The position numbers and the translations under genes are program-made. Positions 40,541 through 52,270 of a DNA stretch of 64,000 nt are shown here, in pieces. Numbering within the stretch: position 1 is the stretch's first letter; each line of letters opens with the position of its first letter. Under the pieces are notes generated by a model. The model was not told the DNA's origin. It saw only the letters and a program-made list of their open reading frames with translations, and made no database searches. This DNA comes from Oscillospiraceae bacterium (GTDB taxonomy: Bacteria > Bacillota > Clostridia > Oscillospirales > Acutalibacteraceae): contig SVPX01000001.1 of assembly GCA_015065665.1 (NCBI GenBank), positions 25,612 through 89,611 on the forward strand, read 5' to 3'.

Positions 40541-43500
40541 ATGAAAAAATCTAAATTTGGAGTCAGAGTATTGGCTATGGTACTTACCATGATTATGGTT
40601 TTATCATTGGTTCCTATGTCAGCGTGGGCCGCAATACATGACATCACAACTGGCTCTTACAGAGGTCTTGTCGGTGTAGATACAACTTCTATCGGCAAGA
40701 ACGGTGAGATTAACTGGCCTGTTAAAATCTACGATTATCAGAGCGACGGTATGCTGTTTGAATATGCATCCTCCTGGCTTATGGATACAGAAATAAGCGA
40801 TGAGAGCACTGTTGCTGAGAAGGGCGGCATCCTGTACGGTGGCGGTGAGCCTATGCCTGTTACTAAGATTGGTGTTGACTATACAGGTAATGCTGCATAT
40901 AAATCTAATGCTTACGCCGGACTTAACGGCATAAAGAACCCTGCTGGAGTAGCCATTGCATCCAACTATACTCTGTCAAAAAGATCCGGTCCTCCCCAGT
41001 ATCTGAGATTGACTGCAAAGAACTCTGCCGGTACTGACAACTCAGGCAGAGCAAACAATTTCTTTATTGCAGACTTTGCTGTAGACCAGGGTGGTGCGGT
41101 AGCAAAAGCAGATGCCAGATATATGGTTATGGCTTACACAGCGCGAGGTCTTGATGTATCAACCACACCTTTTTCTATATTCATAACATCTGACTCCGGC
41201 CACACTACATACAAGAGAGGTAATCTTGATAGCTCTTACGGCATTACAAATGGCACAAGTAAGTGGAAATATGTTGTTATCGACCTGCAGAAGGTTCTTT
41301 CTTCAAACTGGTCAAGTATCGAGAAGTTTTATGGTCTTGGCATCTCAGTAAAACTGGATTATCTGTCATCCAATACTGACCTTTTATGTTTGTCTCACGT
41401 TGCGTTTTTTAATAACGAGGCAGAAGCTGAGCGCTATGGTCAGAAGGCGGTTGCCTTTGACAACAACCCCGGTGAGTATCTGGGTAACCTTACAACACAT
41501 AAGTGGAATCTGGGTAACAACCTTGCCTTTGGTCTGCTTCTTGGTAATACCGGTGGCGGTAACCCATACTGGACAGGCGGTGCTCCTTCAACAAATTCAG
41601 ACACATATTATAAGTCCTACAATATCGGTTACAATCCCTATAACACAGCAACCGCACCCTACTGCGGCAACGATTACCGTACAGATTCAAGCGGTAACAT
41701 CATCGGTGACTCTACAAAGATTTACTACGTAGAGGGCGCAAACTTTGCTCAGAATGCAACTTACAAAGCAAAGTACCCCAAGGACTATACGAATGGATAT
41801 AATACCGAGGATCTTGAGTTTGACGGATATGACCTGCTGACACACGTTACAAGCGGTCAGATTACTATGGGTCTTCTGGAGGGTGAGCTGGTAAATGGCA
41901 GACCTGTCTACAGACAGGAAACCGTTGAGTACGTTGCAAATCTTCTGCGCGGATCTCTGACTATTCCTCAGAAGGCTCCCGACGGAGACTACAACTACAA
42001 CTTTATTGCAGGTGAAAAAAGTGCTTCTACCTTTGGTACTGATGCAAACGGTAATGCTCTTGACCTTGCACAGGCACTCCGTAATCAGCTGGGTATTACT
42101 TTCACATCGGGTTCAAGCAGAGGCTCAACACCTACTCTTGGTACCTACTCAGCTACTGTCAAGAAGGCAAGCAATCTGACAGGTACATTCCTTGATTGTA
42201 AGGCTAATATCACATCCTGTATGGATGCAGCTTACTATCTGCTGAATAACCTGTTTGTCACAAACTCCTACAACCAGCTTCAGGACGATTTCCGATACCT
42301 TACACTTTCCGGTGCAAAGAGTGGAGATTATCCTGACCAGACAGTTTATGTTTTTGATGCCGGTTTCACAAACGGTGCGCAGAACCTTTCAGGCAATCCT
42401 CTGAGCGGCCTTTCTCAGGAAGAATACAAGAAGGTATCCCAGAGTGCTGTAGAGTACAGCGGATACAACAAGGGCGGCGATGGTACTATCGGTCTTGGTC
42501 CTGTTGATGCAAAGGACCTGTTCTACTATGCATACAACGAAAGCAAACTGGGCGAAGGTATCACAACCCGTTACCCCTTCCTGCCTGTTGTTGATGCAGA
42601 GGGAGATTTTGCAGGAGAGACCGAGAGCTACTACTTCATTGAGGACGGCTATCGCTCCAACTCTGCAGAGTACGATACATACGCAAACAGAAACTTCAAC
42701 TACGTTCTTGCTTCCAACGGTGAGTTTGTATATCACGAAGAAGACAACCTTTTCTTTGAGTTCGAAGGTGACGATGACGTTTACCTGTTTATCAACGACC
42801 AGCTGGTACTTGACCTGGGTGGCGCTCATCCCATCAGCTCTGCATCTCTGAAGGTTAACGACTACGTCAAGTGGGCACAGAATGTGCTTGATAATCCCGC
42901 CAATTACACAGAAGCAGAAATCAAACGTGCACGTGCACTTGATATCGAAAACGGCGAAATTGTAAAGTTTGACTTCTTCTATATGGAGCGTCACGGCTAC
43001 GGTGCAAATATGCGTATTATGACCAATATGCACATCACCGACCCTGATATGCGAATAGAAAAAGAAGCCTTCCAGGGTGCTAAAAAGATTGAGTACGGCG
43101 GTATCATTGACGGTGAATATCCCGTTGAGTACAACTTTAATCTTACAAACTCAGGTAACACAAAACTTTACAATCTGAGTTTTGACGATAGCAATATCGG
43201 TGTCAGACTTAACCCCACAGACGGTTTGCTTGTTACTGGTGACGACACCGCTACCGATTCTGATGATATTAACGGATATTATGTAACCGACGCCCGAGGC
43301 GAGCGGCTTGACCCTCAGGACCTGACGGCTATTGTAAGAGGCTACGAGCCTGTTGATTCAGGTGGCGAGTATCTGCTCGTTGGTGACGAGTATCAGAAGG
43401 TAACCGACGGCAGCGGAACTCACAATTACGTTGAGATAACCGTTAACTTTACAAATAATGCCGAAGTTAAAAACTTCCTTAAAACCCTCCAGGGTAACGG

Positions 43501-46500
43501 ACTTGACAATACCACAGTAGATGATGAGCTTACTCAGAAAGGCTCAGGTCTGTGGGTTGACGCTTCCGTAACAATCAAGGGTATATACTATAACCTCACA
43601 TCAGAACAGAAAGAAGACGGTATGTTTGAGAATGTGGTTTACGTTCAGTCTACCACAAAGTCAGACACATCCAGCCCAGACTGTGAGACTCTGCGAAGCG
43701 AGGATAAGCACAGAGTTTATCTGACAGCTATTCCTCTGTTCTATCAGTGGGCAGATCATAACCTGTTCATTCCTTATCAGGCAGTTCTTGACGATGCTAC
43801 CAGCGAAGCTGGTGTAAAGGGCAGCCTCCTTCACGATTACAAGGCTTTCTTTGATGCGGTAGGCGGAGATATCTCTAAGATTGTTATGAATATCTCTGAC
43901 TGGGAAGGCAACATAAAGAGTAACGATTACTATGATTACGTTACAAGAGAAAGAAACTCCATTGATAATCTTTTAGGCTTCCGTACTTGTTATCCCACTG
44001 TGGGTACTCACGAGTTTTATGTTACAATGAGACTCAATTCCCAGAAGGATATTCCTGTTGCAGACCTTAATAAAGACCAGTATGCAATTGTCAGAATTCT
44101 GGTTATTGTAACAGACGTTGAGGACAGCACTTATGTTCTTGACTATGGTCTCAAGACAGAAAATCTGGATTCCAACGGTGAATTGTTCAAGAACGATGAG
44201 CTTCTGGGTGCATCAAGCGGTACCGAGGCAAAGCTTATGGGTGTGTCTGACGGTACTCAGAGAGTTCCCTATTACCGCGATCCCACAAAGTACGAGAACT
44301 ACAACAGAATCACCTTTGCTGAGACTGATTTGGGTGAAGATGGCAAACTGCCCGTAAAGGGTGCCGACGGAAACGTTGACGGTTATTACACAGTTAACCT
44401 GAATATCCCCGAAACAGGTAAAAAAATCAGCTACGACAAGTATTCACAGACATATTCACTGACCAATTCAGGTACAGTAACAGTCCACGTTGAGGCTCCT
44501 CCTGCATGGGAGACAATGTATCTGTATTATTGGTACGACGACGGTGTTAACAACGTATGGCCCGGTACTCCCATGAACAAGACAAGTACCGGCTCAAGCA
44601 GTCTGTCAATTCCCGGTAACGTTCCGCATATTATTATCAGCAACGGTACCAATCAGACAATCAACCTTGATATCAACCCCGGTCAGGAGCTGTGGATTGA
44701 TATGAGCGACGGTAAGCTTGATTCCAACGGCAGAATCGAGGCAAAACTCTCCTACGGCAGCACAGACGGTGTTGTCCGTGCAAAGGTTCCCGAGAATTGG
44801 GGAGAGGTGTATATCTACGCCTGGGACACATTCTATAATGCTCTTGAGGCATGGCCCGGTACAAAGGTTGAGTCCGTAGACGAAAACGGATATTTCACAA
44901 TGAATATTCCCGGTGATATTACCAACGTTATCGTTAACAACGGTGACGAGAACATCACCGATAACCGTAAGCAGACAGTAGACCTGTCTATTGCAGCAGG
45001 AAAAGAAACCTGGATTAATGTTAACGCAGTTCCTGTGGATAATACATCTCAGCCCGAGATGTACACAGCAGTTGCAACACAGTCTCTTGAGAGTGTAATG
45101 ATGCATGCAACTGTTCCTTACTTCTGGCCTGATGCATATCTGTATTATTGGAACAGCAACGGACGCCCCACAGGTATCCAGTGGCCCGGTCTCAAGATGA
45201 CCAAGGACTCTGATGGTACCTATTCTCTGGAGGTCCCTGCTGACGTTGAACACGTAATCATCAGCGACGGCGGCTTCAGACAGACTGAAAACCTTGATGT
45301 TTCTGCAGGTCTTGAAACCTGGATTAACGTTAACGTTCTTGCAACAGCAGCTACAGTTCAGTCCAATAAACCCGACAGTTGGGAAGAACTTTACTTCTAT
45401 TTCTACAAAGAGGGCTACGGTGCAGTAGGTGCAGAATGGCCCGGTGTAATGGGATATGACCTTTTCGATACAGGCATGTTCAATGCAAACGTTCCTCCCT
45501 ATGCTACCCACGTTGTTATCAACAACGGTAAAGAGGGCACGGAAAACATCAAGACCAAGAATCTGGCACTGTGTGCAGATACAGTCAACAGCTTTATTGT
45601 TGAAGAAACAGGTCAGCCTACAGTTCTGGTTGCAAATGTTCCCTCCTGGTGGTCTGACGTAAGAGTTTATTGTTACAACTCAGCAACAAGTCAGAATACA
45701 TCGGAATGGCCCGGTGAATCTGTAACTCCTGACAGCAACGGCACAGTTTCCTTTGTTGTGCCCGATGATTCTATCGACGTAACTCATGTTGTTATCAGCG
45801 GTGAGGTTAACGAAAACGGCAACACTGTCAGACGACAGGCTCCCTATGACGGAGGCATCAACCTGTATGAAGGTAAGGTAAACGTCGTTTCAATCACCGA
45901 TGAATACGGTTATGTAAATTACACTCACGAAGGCGTTGTTCACGCTACATCAAATATCACCAGGATTACTCCTCCCTCCACAACCACAACCGCAGAGGTT
46001 ACCTACGGTGTGAATGCAGAAGTAGAGGGATTCAGCTTTACTCCCACCGACTTTATGGACAGCGAGTATTCTATCTGGCTTGCAATTTCCGTCCATGAAA
46101 ATGACGTGAAGCCTACTCCTCTTATGCAGAATATCAACATCGGCAAAGAGGTGCAGATGTTCAAGAAGGTTACAGTTCTTCCTGCTTCTGTTGTTTATTA
46201 CGAGGATACCTTTGCAGGTATCAATTACGCTGATAAGTCAGAGTCAACCAACGTAATCAACCATTATACATCCGGTACAGGCAGTCTGACACAGAGCGTT
46301 AACCAGAATCAGCAGTACGGAAGCGACAATACCTATCAGGGCTCTGACAACAGTGAGATTACCGGTGGTTCTCTGACTGACGTTTATGTCCACGACCAGA
46401 ACAAGTTTGCAACCTTTACCTTCTCAGGTACAGGCTTTGAGCTTATCGGTCATACACACGCAATTGACTCCGGTGTTGCCATGGCTACCATCTACGACGC

Positions 46501-49500
46501 AGATGGCAATATGGTCAAGAGAGTTCCCGTAATTACAGAGTTTGACCACGGCGCCGATGAGGGTACAGAATCCATCGTATCCGTTCCCATTATCCGTGTT
46601 TCAGGTCTTGCTTTCGGTAAATACACAGTTGAACTTTCAGGTATACCTGTGTTTGACTTTGACAACTGGACCGATACATCCCAGTTACCACCCGTTGCAA
46701 ATTCTTATCTCTGTATAGACGGTGTGCGTATATATCAGCCTATTGCTACTGACGGCGTAAACGGCTCTCACGATGCATATATCGAGAAAGAGAACGGCGC
46801 AACCTTTACGGAGGTAAGAGACCTTATTGCAGACAACAAGGCTTTTACAGTCAGATATACTGACGAGGACGGTCTCTCTGTATCCGGTGGCATAAATACA
46901 TGGATTGAGAACAGAAACAACGTTCTTCCCAGCGACCACCTTATCAAGTGGACAGGCAAGACGGTAAACAGCGTTGAGGACTATCTGATTGCAGGTCCCA
47001 ACAACGAGGTATACCTCCTTGAATCTGCAAAGGAAGAGAATTCTGCTATTGCCTTCTACGTAACTGAGACAGAGGAAAAGACTGTCCGTGATATGCAGAT
47101 TGCAGTTCACGCAATTGACTATGCAAGCTATATGGGCTTACCTGGCACAGGTAAACTGCACGCACAGATTCAGTATGGTGCTATCCATCCTGAAACAGGT
47201 GAGTTTGTGTGGAAGAATCTTGCAACAGTTGTTTCTTCTGCGGAGCAGTATTACACAATCCCCTACACAGAGTGTCCCTTTGACGAGGTCAACAACAGAT
47301 ATCAGGTTGTACTGAGAATTGCTGATACGGATATTACAGGTATGGCATCCTTTACAACTCTCAAGTATAACGGTATCGACCTTGCTCAGCTGAACCTTTC
47401 ACAGGGTGACATCGTTTACGACGAGCTTCACAATGATATTCTGGATAAAGACGGTAACAGCCTTGACTCCTCCAAGTTCATCGACTTTGTCACAATGAGT
47501 CAGCAGATGTCCTCCTATGCCGTTTATGCTGCAGGGGCAAAGGCAATCAAGGGCGTGGACGTATGCACTCCCTTCTCAGTTCTTGTTGACCAGAATTCCA
47601 ATAAGAACTTCACAACCAACGGACTTGTATGGCAGTGGACAGATGAGGCAAGACTCTATATCATCAGCGATACAGAGCCCTCAGAAGCACTTCTCGATAC
47701 AGTAAACCTTGCAAGAATCCAGTTCGCAGCAGACGGCTACGATATGCCTGTTGTTTGGGGACCCGAGGCTTCAGCAACGAATACGGATATCCAGATAACA
47801 AAGACAGACCAGTATGCTGAAGAGCAGTACAGACTGGGTTATTCAACCGCCGCATCCGTACGTTCAGGCGGAGAAAGAGGTATCCTCTATGGTCTTAATA
47901 TGATGCTCAAGACCTTGCGATATGCTAAGACCTATGCTGCAGAAAACACAAGCGCAGGTTATACACCCAATGCAATCAACGGTTGTGTACTTGTAGATAC
48001 TCCCGATACCAAGGAGCGTACTGTACACCTTGATATGGGCAGAAAGTATTTCACCAAGAACTGGATTATCAACTATATCCGCGAGATGTCCTGGATGGGT
48101 TATAACGCTCTGGAACTTCACTTCTCTGAGGATGGCGGTTTCCGCATTGACTTCTGGGATAACAAGACAGACTTTACAAGCCCCACAGGCAACGACTTCT
48201 CCTGGGTATGCGGCGGACAGAAGCCTTCCTTCAACCATCAGACAGATGATTCAGGCTACAAATACGGACAGTACCTGTCATCTGCAGAGGTCAAGGAAAT
48301 CTGTGAGGTAGCAAAGCAGTATCACGTTGAGATTATTCCTTCCTTCGATACTCCTGCACACGTAGACTGGATTACAACCGCATACAAGGAAAAAGGCGAA
48401 AGCACATTCTACTATAATGGTACCGAGTACACTCTGCCTTCAATTATCAACTACCGCGGCAGCTACAGTGAGGAAAATTCCAAGTGTCTGAACCTTGGTG
48501 ATGCAAATGTCAAGCGATTTGCGTTTGCAATGTATACAGATATTGCTGCATTCTTCAAGGAGTATGCAGGTTCTACAAAGTTCAATATCTGTGGTGACGA
48601 GGTTCTGCTTTCTGACAAGGTAACAGACGGCTGGGATTACGCAGACTTTACAGACTACGTAAACAACCTTTACACAATTCTCAGCGGTCAGGGTTACAAG
48701 GTAAGAATGTACAACGACTTTGCTGACAGACAGGATTACATCAGCAAGGCATCAAGAACCCCTGCTGCTATCAACAGCAATATTGAGATTATCTTCTGGG
48801 ATGGTCCCGACAGCTCCTCTGCAGCAATCAAACCTGCATCACATTGGGTATCTGCAGGCAGAAATATCTACAGCGGCGACCAGTACTGGACTTACTACGT
48901 TCTTCACAGAATGGATAATCCCGACAGCGAGACATGGCTCCAGCAGAACGGCTTCTGGAATATGGATACACGTAACCCCAACTGCACAGTAATGTGCTAC
49001 ACACATAACGACGAAGCTTCTGTTTATAACGAGTGGAATCCCACAAATCTTTATGACTACGGCAAGACAGCGTATACCTACTCAGGCTCACAGCTTGCAG
49101 GCGGATACTTTATGATCTGGTGTAATTACGCGGCTCTCAATACAGAGGTTGAGATGTGGGACGGTGTAAGAGATCCCTACGATTCAACTCAGTTCTACAG
49201 CCTCCGTGACCGTATGTGGTCAAACAGCATCAAGCAGTGGAACCACGATATCAACAGCACGGCAACCTTTGCAACTTACGAGAATCTGCGTGATTACTTC
49301 GGCGACTTCCCCGGCCTTGATACAAGCGCGGGCGGTTGCTCCAAACCTGCTCTTCTTGAGGGAGTGGGCGAGGGCGCACAGCCTGTAGTACCCACATATA
49401 AAGTAGAGTTCAAGGACTATGACGGTACAGTTCTTTCAACACAGGAGGTTGAAGAGGGCAAAGCAGCCGTTGCTCCTGCTGATCCCAAGAGATCGGATGA

Positions 49501-51613
49501 CGAGAATTATACCTACACCTTTGCAGGTTGGGATAAGGACTTTACAAACATTACTTCTGACCTTACAGTAACTGCAACATACACAGAAAAAGCAATTATC
49601 AAGGGAACTGCAAGACTTGAGTTTGCTCTTACAGGCGGTTCAAACGTTACAATGAGTGTTGATGATGGTGCCGCAAGACCTATGGGAACATATTATGTCA
49701 ACGAGACTATTTTCCACGGCTCAAAGATAACTCTCACAGCCACTGCTGCAGAAGGTAAGAGGTTTATGGGATGGCTCAACGGTATCACAGGTTCACTCCT
49801 GACAACAGATGAGTCCTATACCTTCTATACAAGCGGTAACGACGTTCTCCTTGCAGTGTATGAGAACGAGATTGCAGGTGCCAATATGGTTACCTTCAAG
49901 AATGACAAGACAAAGCAGATCATCGACGTAATGTATTACAGCGCAACCGATGAGATTGTATTCCCCGATGCTCCTACTTGTCTCGGATATGAATTTACAG
50001 GCTGGAATCTTACAGAAGCTGAGATTCAGGCAAAACTTGCACAGGGCAAGGCTGTAACAGTTCTGCCTTTGTGGGAGGTAAAGGATAAGTTCGTATCCGT
50101 TGATGTAACAGGCGGCGAGATCATCAAGTACGCATATACCAACGACGCAGGTGAGTACGTTGCATACAAGGCAATCACAGTCGATGCATACTCTGCATCT
50201 GCAGGTATGATGTTCTCACATTGGGAGGACGGCAACGGTCAGATTGTAAGCTACGAAAAGACCTACAAGTTCTATCCCTGCGAGGATACACAGCTTACAG
50301 CAGTATGTGTATCAAAGAACGGTCTCAGTGTTGAGATAACCGATAAATTTACTCCCGAGGAATCTGCACAGGAGACAAAGACAGTTTACTTTGTCAATAA
50401 CTGGAACTGGACCAACGTTTCTGTTCACTATTGGGGTGCTCAGTCAACACAGTGGCCCGGTGCATCAATGACTCTCCTTGATGAGAAGTCTGCAGACGGA
50501 TATGACGTTTACTCCTGCGTTCTTCCTGCAGGAACAACAGGAATCATCTTCAATGGTACAAAGGCTGATAATTCAGGTACAGACAAGACTCCTGATATCA
50601 CTACCTTTGCAGACGGTGACAGATTCAGAATGGCTTGGAACAACGGCAATCAGGCGGTTCTTGATGAGGCAAAGACAATTTATGTAAGCGTTCCCAACAA
50701 TGCTACAGACAAGGTGTTCGGCGCTTATGTATGGAACTCTGCAAACGAGAGCGGATGGATTGAGTTTACCGATAAACTGTCAGACAATCTTTACAAGCTT
50801 ACTATCCCCGCAAACTTCACAAATGTTATCTTTGCAAGTCTTGCAGACAGCGAAAAGGATGCGGATTGGTCAAATGTAAGTACACAGTCCGTTGACCTTA
50901 CCCTCACAGGAGAGGATAACTATTATCATATGCTTTGTGACCTTGATAACGGCAAGTACACAGGTCAGTGGAGCAAGATGACAAAGGTTTACTTCAGAAA
51001 CAATAAGAACTGGAGTAATATCAGAGTTGATTACACCACTGCTCTCGGTACAAGCGCAGATGCTACAACAGAGAGTATCTTTGTTGATATGGAAACAGGT
51101 GTTGACAATCTCTTTGCATTTCTTGTTCCTCAGAACATCAAGTCAATCGCATTTGCAAACTCTGATAACGAAAAGGGTACAGCTTATGCCTTTGCAGTTA
51201 CAGATGTTGACGAGCTTGAGAATTCTATCTTCTCACTTGTTACAGGCGGTTCTGCATCAATTGATTATCAGGTGCTCACAAACCTGTACGTAGATACAAA
51301 CAAAGCAGACGAGAACACAATCGTGTACTCCTGGAGCGTTCCCGAGGGTTCAGACTACACCTTCGTAAATGCAGGTCTGCTTCTTGTAGAAGATGCCTAT
51401 TACGTTGAGTCAGGCTTCAATACAACAACTCTTAACTCCAATATCATCACCTTTACTCCCGCAAAGAAGTACCAGACAGAGACAGGTGTTCATTCACTTA
51501 CTCACAAGGTAGCAAGTGACAGCAACTGGAAGGTTAAGGTGTTTGTTCAGTACAGAGACGAAGCAGGCGTTCTCCGTACAGCATATTCCGATACAGTAAC
51601 AGCAAAGCGATAA
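40541..51613 (+). CDS. 3690-aa secreted multimodular protein: fibro-slime-like domain, CBM26-like repeats, GH20 beta-hexosaminidase-like domain, further CBM26-like modules
   Basis: Signal peptide; EGDDDVYLFINDQLVLDLGGAH; WPG-containing modules near 44.5, 44.8, 45.2, 45.4, 45.7 and 50.4 kb; LDMGRKYFTKNWIINYIREMSWMGYNALELHFSEDGGFR and CGDEV (GH20). Confidence 0.85.
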   Translation: MKKSKFGVRVLAMVLTMIMVLSLVPMSAWAAIHDITTGSYRGLVGVDTTSIGKNGEINWPVKIYDYQSDGMLFEYASSWLMDTEISDESTVAEKGGILYGGGEPMPVTKIGVDYTGNAAYKSNAYAGLNGIKNPAGVAIASNYTLSKRSGPPQYLRLTAKNSAGTDNSGRANNFFIADFAVDQGGAVAKADARYMVMAYTARGLDVSTTPFSIFITSDSGHTTYKRGNLDSSYGITNGTSKWKYVVIDLQKVLSSNWSSIEKFYGLGISVKLDYLSSNTDLLCLSHVAFFNNEAEAERYGQKAVAFDNNPGEYLGNLTTHKWNLGNNLAFGLLLGNTGGGNPYWTGGAPSTNSDTYYKSYNIGYNPYNTATAPYCGNDYRTDSSGNIIGDSTKIYYVEGANFAQNATYKAKYPKDYTNGYNTEDLEFDGYDLLTHVTSGQITMGLLEGELVNGRPVYRQETVEYVANLLRGSLTIPQKAPDGDYNYNFIAGEKSASTFGTDANGNALDLAQALRNQLGITFTSGSSRGSTPTLGTYSATVKKASNLTGTFLDCKANITSCMDAAYYLLNNLFVTNSYNQLQDDFRYLTLSGAKSGDYPDQTVYVFDAGFTNGAQNLSGNPLSGLSQEEYKKVSQSAVEYSGYNKGGDGTIGLGPVDAKDLFYYAYNESKLGEGITTRYPFLPVVDAEGDFAGETESYYFIEDGYRSNSAEYDTYANRNFNYVLASNGEFVYHEEDNLFFEFEGDDDVYLFINDQLVLDLGGAHPISSASLKVNDYVKWAQNVLDNPANYTEAEIKRARALDIENGEIVKFDFFYMERHGYGANMRIMTNMHITDPDMRIEKEAFQGAKKIEYGGIIDGEYPVEYNFNLTNSGNTKLYNLSFDDSNIGVRLNPTDGLLVTGDDTATDSDDINGYYVTDARGERLDPQDLTAIVRGYEPVDSGGEYLLVGDEYQKVTDGSGTHNYVEITVNFTNNAEVKNFLKTLQGNGLDNTTVDDELTQKGSGLWVDASVTIKGIYYNLTSEQKEDGMFENVVYVQSTTKSDTSSPDCETLRSEDKHRVYLTAIPLFYQWADHNLFIPYQAVLDDATSEAGVKGSLLHDYKAFFDAVGGDISKIVMNISDWEGNIKSNDYYDYVTRERNSIDNLLGFRTCYPTVGTHEFYVTMRLNSQKDIPVADLNKDQYAIVRILVIVTDVEDSTYVLDYGLKTENLDSNGELFKNDELLGASSGTEAKLMGVSDGTQRVPYYRDPTKYENYNRITFAETDLGEDGKLPVKGADGNVDGYYTVNLNIPETGKKISYDKYSQTYSLTNSGTVTVHVEAPPAWETMYLYYWYDDGVNNVWPGTPMNKTSTGSSSLSIPGNVPHIIISNGTNQTINLDINPGQELWIDMSDGKLDSNGRIEAKLSYGSTDGVVRAKVPENWGEVYIYAWDTFYNALEAWPGTKVESVDENGYFTMNIPGDITNVIVNNGDENITDNRKQTVDLSIAAGKETWINVNAVPVDNTSQPEMYTAVATQSLESVMMHATVPYFWPDAYLYYWNSNGRPTGIQWPGLKMTKDSDGTYSLEVPADVEHVIISDGGFRQTENLDVSAGLETWINVNVLATAATVQSNKPDSWEELYFYFYKEGYGAVGAEWPGVMGYDLFDTGMFNANVPPYATHVVINNGKEGTENIKTKNLALCADTVNSFIVEETGQPTVLVANVPSWWSDVRVYCYNSATSQNTSEWPGESVTPDSNGTVSFVVPDDSIDVTHVVISGEVNENGNTVRRQAPYDGGINLYEGKVNVVSITDEYGYVNYTHEGVVHATSNITRITPPSTTTTAEVTYGVNAEVEGFSFTPTDFMDSEYSIWLAISVHENDVKPTPLMQNINIGKEVQMFKKVTVLPASVVYYEDTFAGINYADKSESTNVINHYTSGTGSLTQSVNQNQQYGSDNTYQGSDNSEITGGSLTDVYVHDQNKFATFTFSGTGFELIGHTHAIDSGVAMATIYDADGNMVKRVPVITEFDHGADEGTESIVSVPIIRVSGLAFGKYTVELSGIPVFDFDNWTDTSQLPPVANSYLCIDGVRIYQPIATDGVNGSHDAYIEKENGATFTEVRDLIADNKAFTVRYTDEDGLSVSGGINTWIENRNNVLPSDHLIKWTGKTVNSVEDYLIAGPNNEVYLLESAKEENSAIAFYVTETEEKTVRDMQIAVHAIDYASYMGLPGTGKLHAQIQYGAIHPETGEFVWKNLATVVSSAEQYYTIPYTECPFDEVNNRYQVVLRIADTDITGMASFTTLKYNGIDLAQLNLSQGDIVYDELHNDILDKDGNSLDSSKFIDFVTMSQQMSSYAVYAAGAKAIKGVDVCTPFSVLVDQNSNKNFTTNGLVWQWTDEARLYIISDTEPSEALLDTVNLARIQFAADGYDMPVVWGPEASATNTDIQITKTDQYAEEQYRLGYSTAASVRSGGERGILYGLNMMLKTLRYAKTYAAENTSAGYTPNAINGCVLVDTPDTKERTVHLDMGRKYFTKNWIINYIREMSWMGYNALELHFSEDGGFRIDFWDNKTDFTSPTGNDFSWVCGGQKPSFNHQTDDSGYKYGQYLSSAEVKEICEVAKQYHVEIIPSFDTPAHVDWITTAYKEKGESTFYYNGTEYTLPSIINYRGSYSEENSKCLNLGDANVKRFAFAMYTDIAAFFKEYAGSTKFNICGDEVLLSDKVTDGWDYADFTDYVNNLYTILSGQGYKVRMYNDFADRQDYISKASRTPAAINSNIEIIFWDGPDSSSAAIKPASHWVSAGRNIYSGDQYWTYYVLHRMDNPDSETWLQQNGFWNMDTRNPNCTVMCYTHNDEASVYNEWNPTNLYDYGKTAYTYSGSQLAGGYFMIWCNYAALNTEVEMWDGVRDPYDSTQFYSLRDRMWSNSIKQWNHDINSTATFATYENLRDYFGDFPGLDTSAGGCSKPALLEGVGEGAQPVVPTYKVEFKDYDGTVLSTQEVEEGKAAVAPADPKRSDDENYTYTFAGWDKDFTNITSDLTVTATYTEKAIIKGTARLEFALTGGSNVTMSVDDGAARPMGTYYVNETIFHGSKITLTATAAEGKRFMGWLNGITGSLLTTDESYTFYTSGNDVLLAVYENEIAGANMVTFKNDKTKQIIDVMYYSATDEIVFPDAPTCLGYEFTGWNLTEAEIQAKLAQGKAVTVLPLWEVKDKFVSVDVTGGEIIKYAYTNDAGEYVAYKAITVDAYSASAGMMFSHWEDGNGQIVSYEKTYKFYPCEDTQLTAVCVSKNGLSVEITDKFTPEESAQETKTVYFVNNWNWTNVSVHYWGAQSTQWPGASMTLLDEKSADGYDVYSCVLPAGTTGIIFNGTKADNSGTDKTPDITTFADGDRFRMAWNNGNQAVLDEAKTIYVSVPNNATDKVFGAYVWNSANESGWIEFTDKLSDNLYKLTIPANFTNVIFASLADSEKDADWSNVSTQSVDLTLTGEDNYYHMLCDLDNGKYTGQWSKMTKVYFRNNKNWSNIRVDYTTALGTSADATTESIFVDMETGVDNLFAFLVPQNIKSIAFANSDNEKGTAYAFAVTDVDELENSIFSLVTGGSASIDYQVLTNLYVDTNKADENTIVYSWSVPEGSDYTFVNAGLLLVEDAYYVESGFNTTTLNSNIITFTPAKKYQTETGVHSLTHKVASDSNWKVKVFVQYRDEAGVLRTAYSDTVTAKR

Positions 51614-51661
51614 TCACCTTGGATTATCCTGTGAAATAACAGTATCAGAAGAATATAAAAC

Positions 51662-51700
51662 AAAAAGGGACTGAATCCTTAATCGGATTCAGTCCCTTTT
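51662..51700. terminator. bidirectional terminator
   Basis: aaaagggactgaatcc...ggattcagtccctttt. Confidence 0.8.
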
Positions 51701-51713
51701 ATATTGTGTCTTG

Positions 51714-52270
51714 TTACCAGGTTGCAACGTTGTAGTTGTTGCCGTTCTTTGCGTCCATAGCGTAGTATCTTACTTTTCCGCCTTTGTGGGAGATATCCAC
51801 GGTCTGGCTGGAGCCGTTTGTGAAGATAATCTTATTTGCTCCGTCGGGTACTGTAAATGTATACAGAGTCTGTCCGTATTCGTTGGTACCTGACTTCTGC
51901 ATAGCAACACCCGGCCAGCTTGTCATACTTGAGTTTGAATCGGACCAGTAATAGCAACTGATTGTACCGCTCCAGTTAAGAGAGTTTGTGAAGGTAACCT
52001 TGTTGACTGTAACCTGAGGAGTTATGGGTTTTTCTGTAGGAATCTCAGGTTCTGTGGGGGTTGTTGCGGGAGCATCTGTGGGGGGTTGCGGATTTGTAGG
52101 AACAAAGGTGTGGTTTTCGATAATATCATCTTTTTCAGATGTTATCTGTGTATTGAAGCTTGTACGGATGATTTCTTCGCCCACGTTGTCTGTGTCCTTG
52201 ATTTCGGCAAGGTACTTCTGAATTCTGGTGGCGTCGGTAATGTCGAGGCTGTTGTCTTTGTCAGTATCGG
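51714..52270 (-). pseudogene. 5'-truncated dockerin + CBM26-like protein remnant
   Basis: DTDKDNSLDITDATRIQKYLAEI then CBM26 NSLNWSGTISCYYWSD...SWPGVAMQ...IIFTNG; no signal peptide, upstream part is antisense of hydrogenase 3' copy. Confidence 0.75.

Noticed and set aside
42389-45511. Long minus-strand ORFs (214 and 301 aa) inside the giant gene
   Set aside because: Antisense shadows of the 3690-aa frame with Cys/Ile/Val-rich non-protein-like composition.
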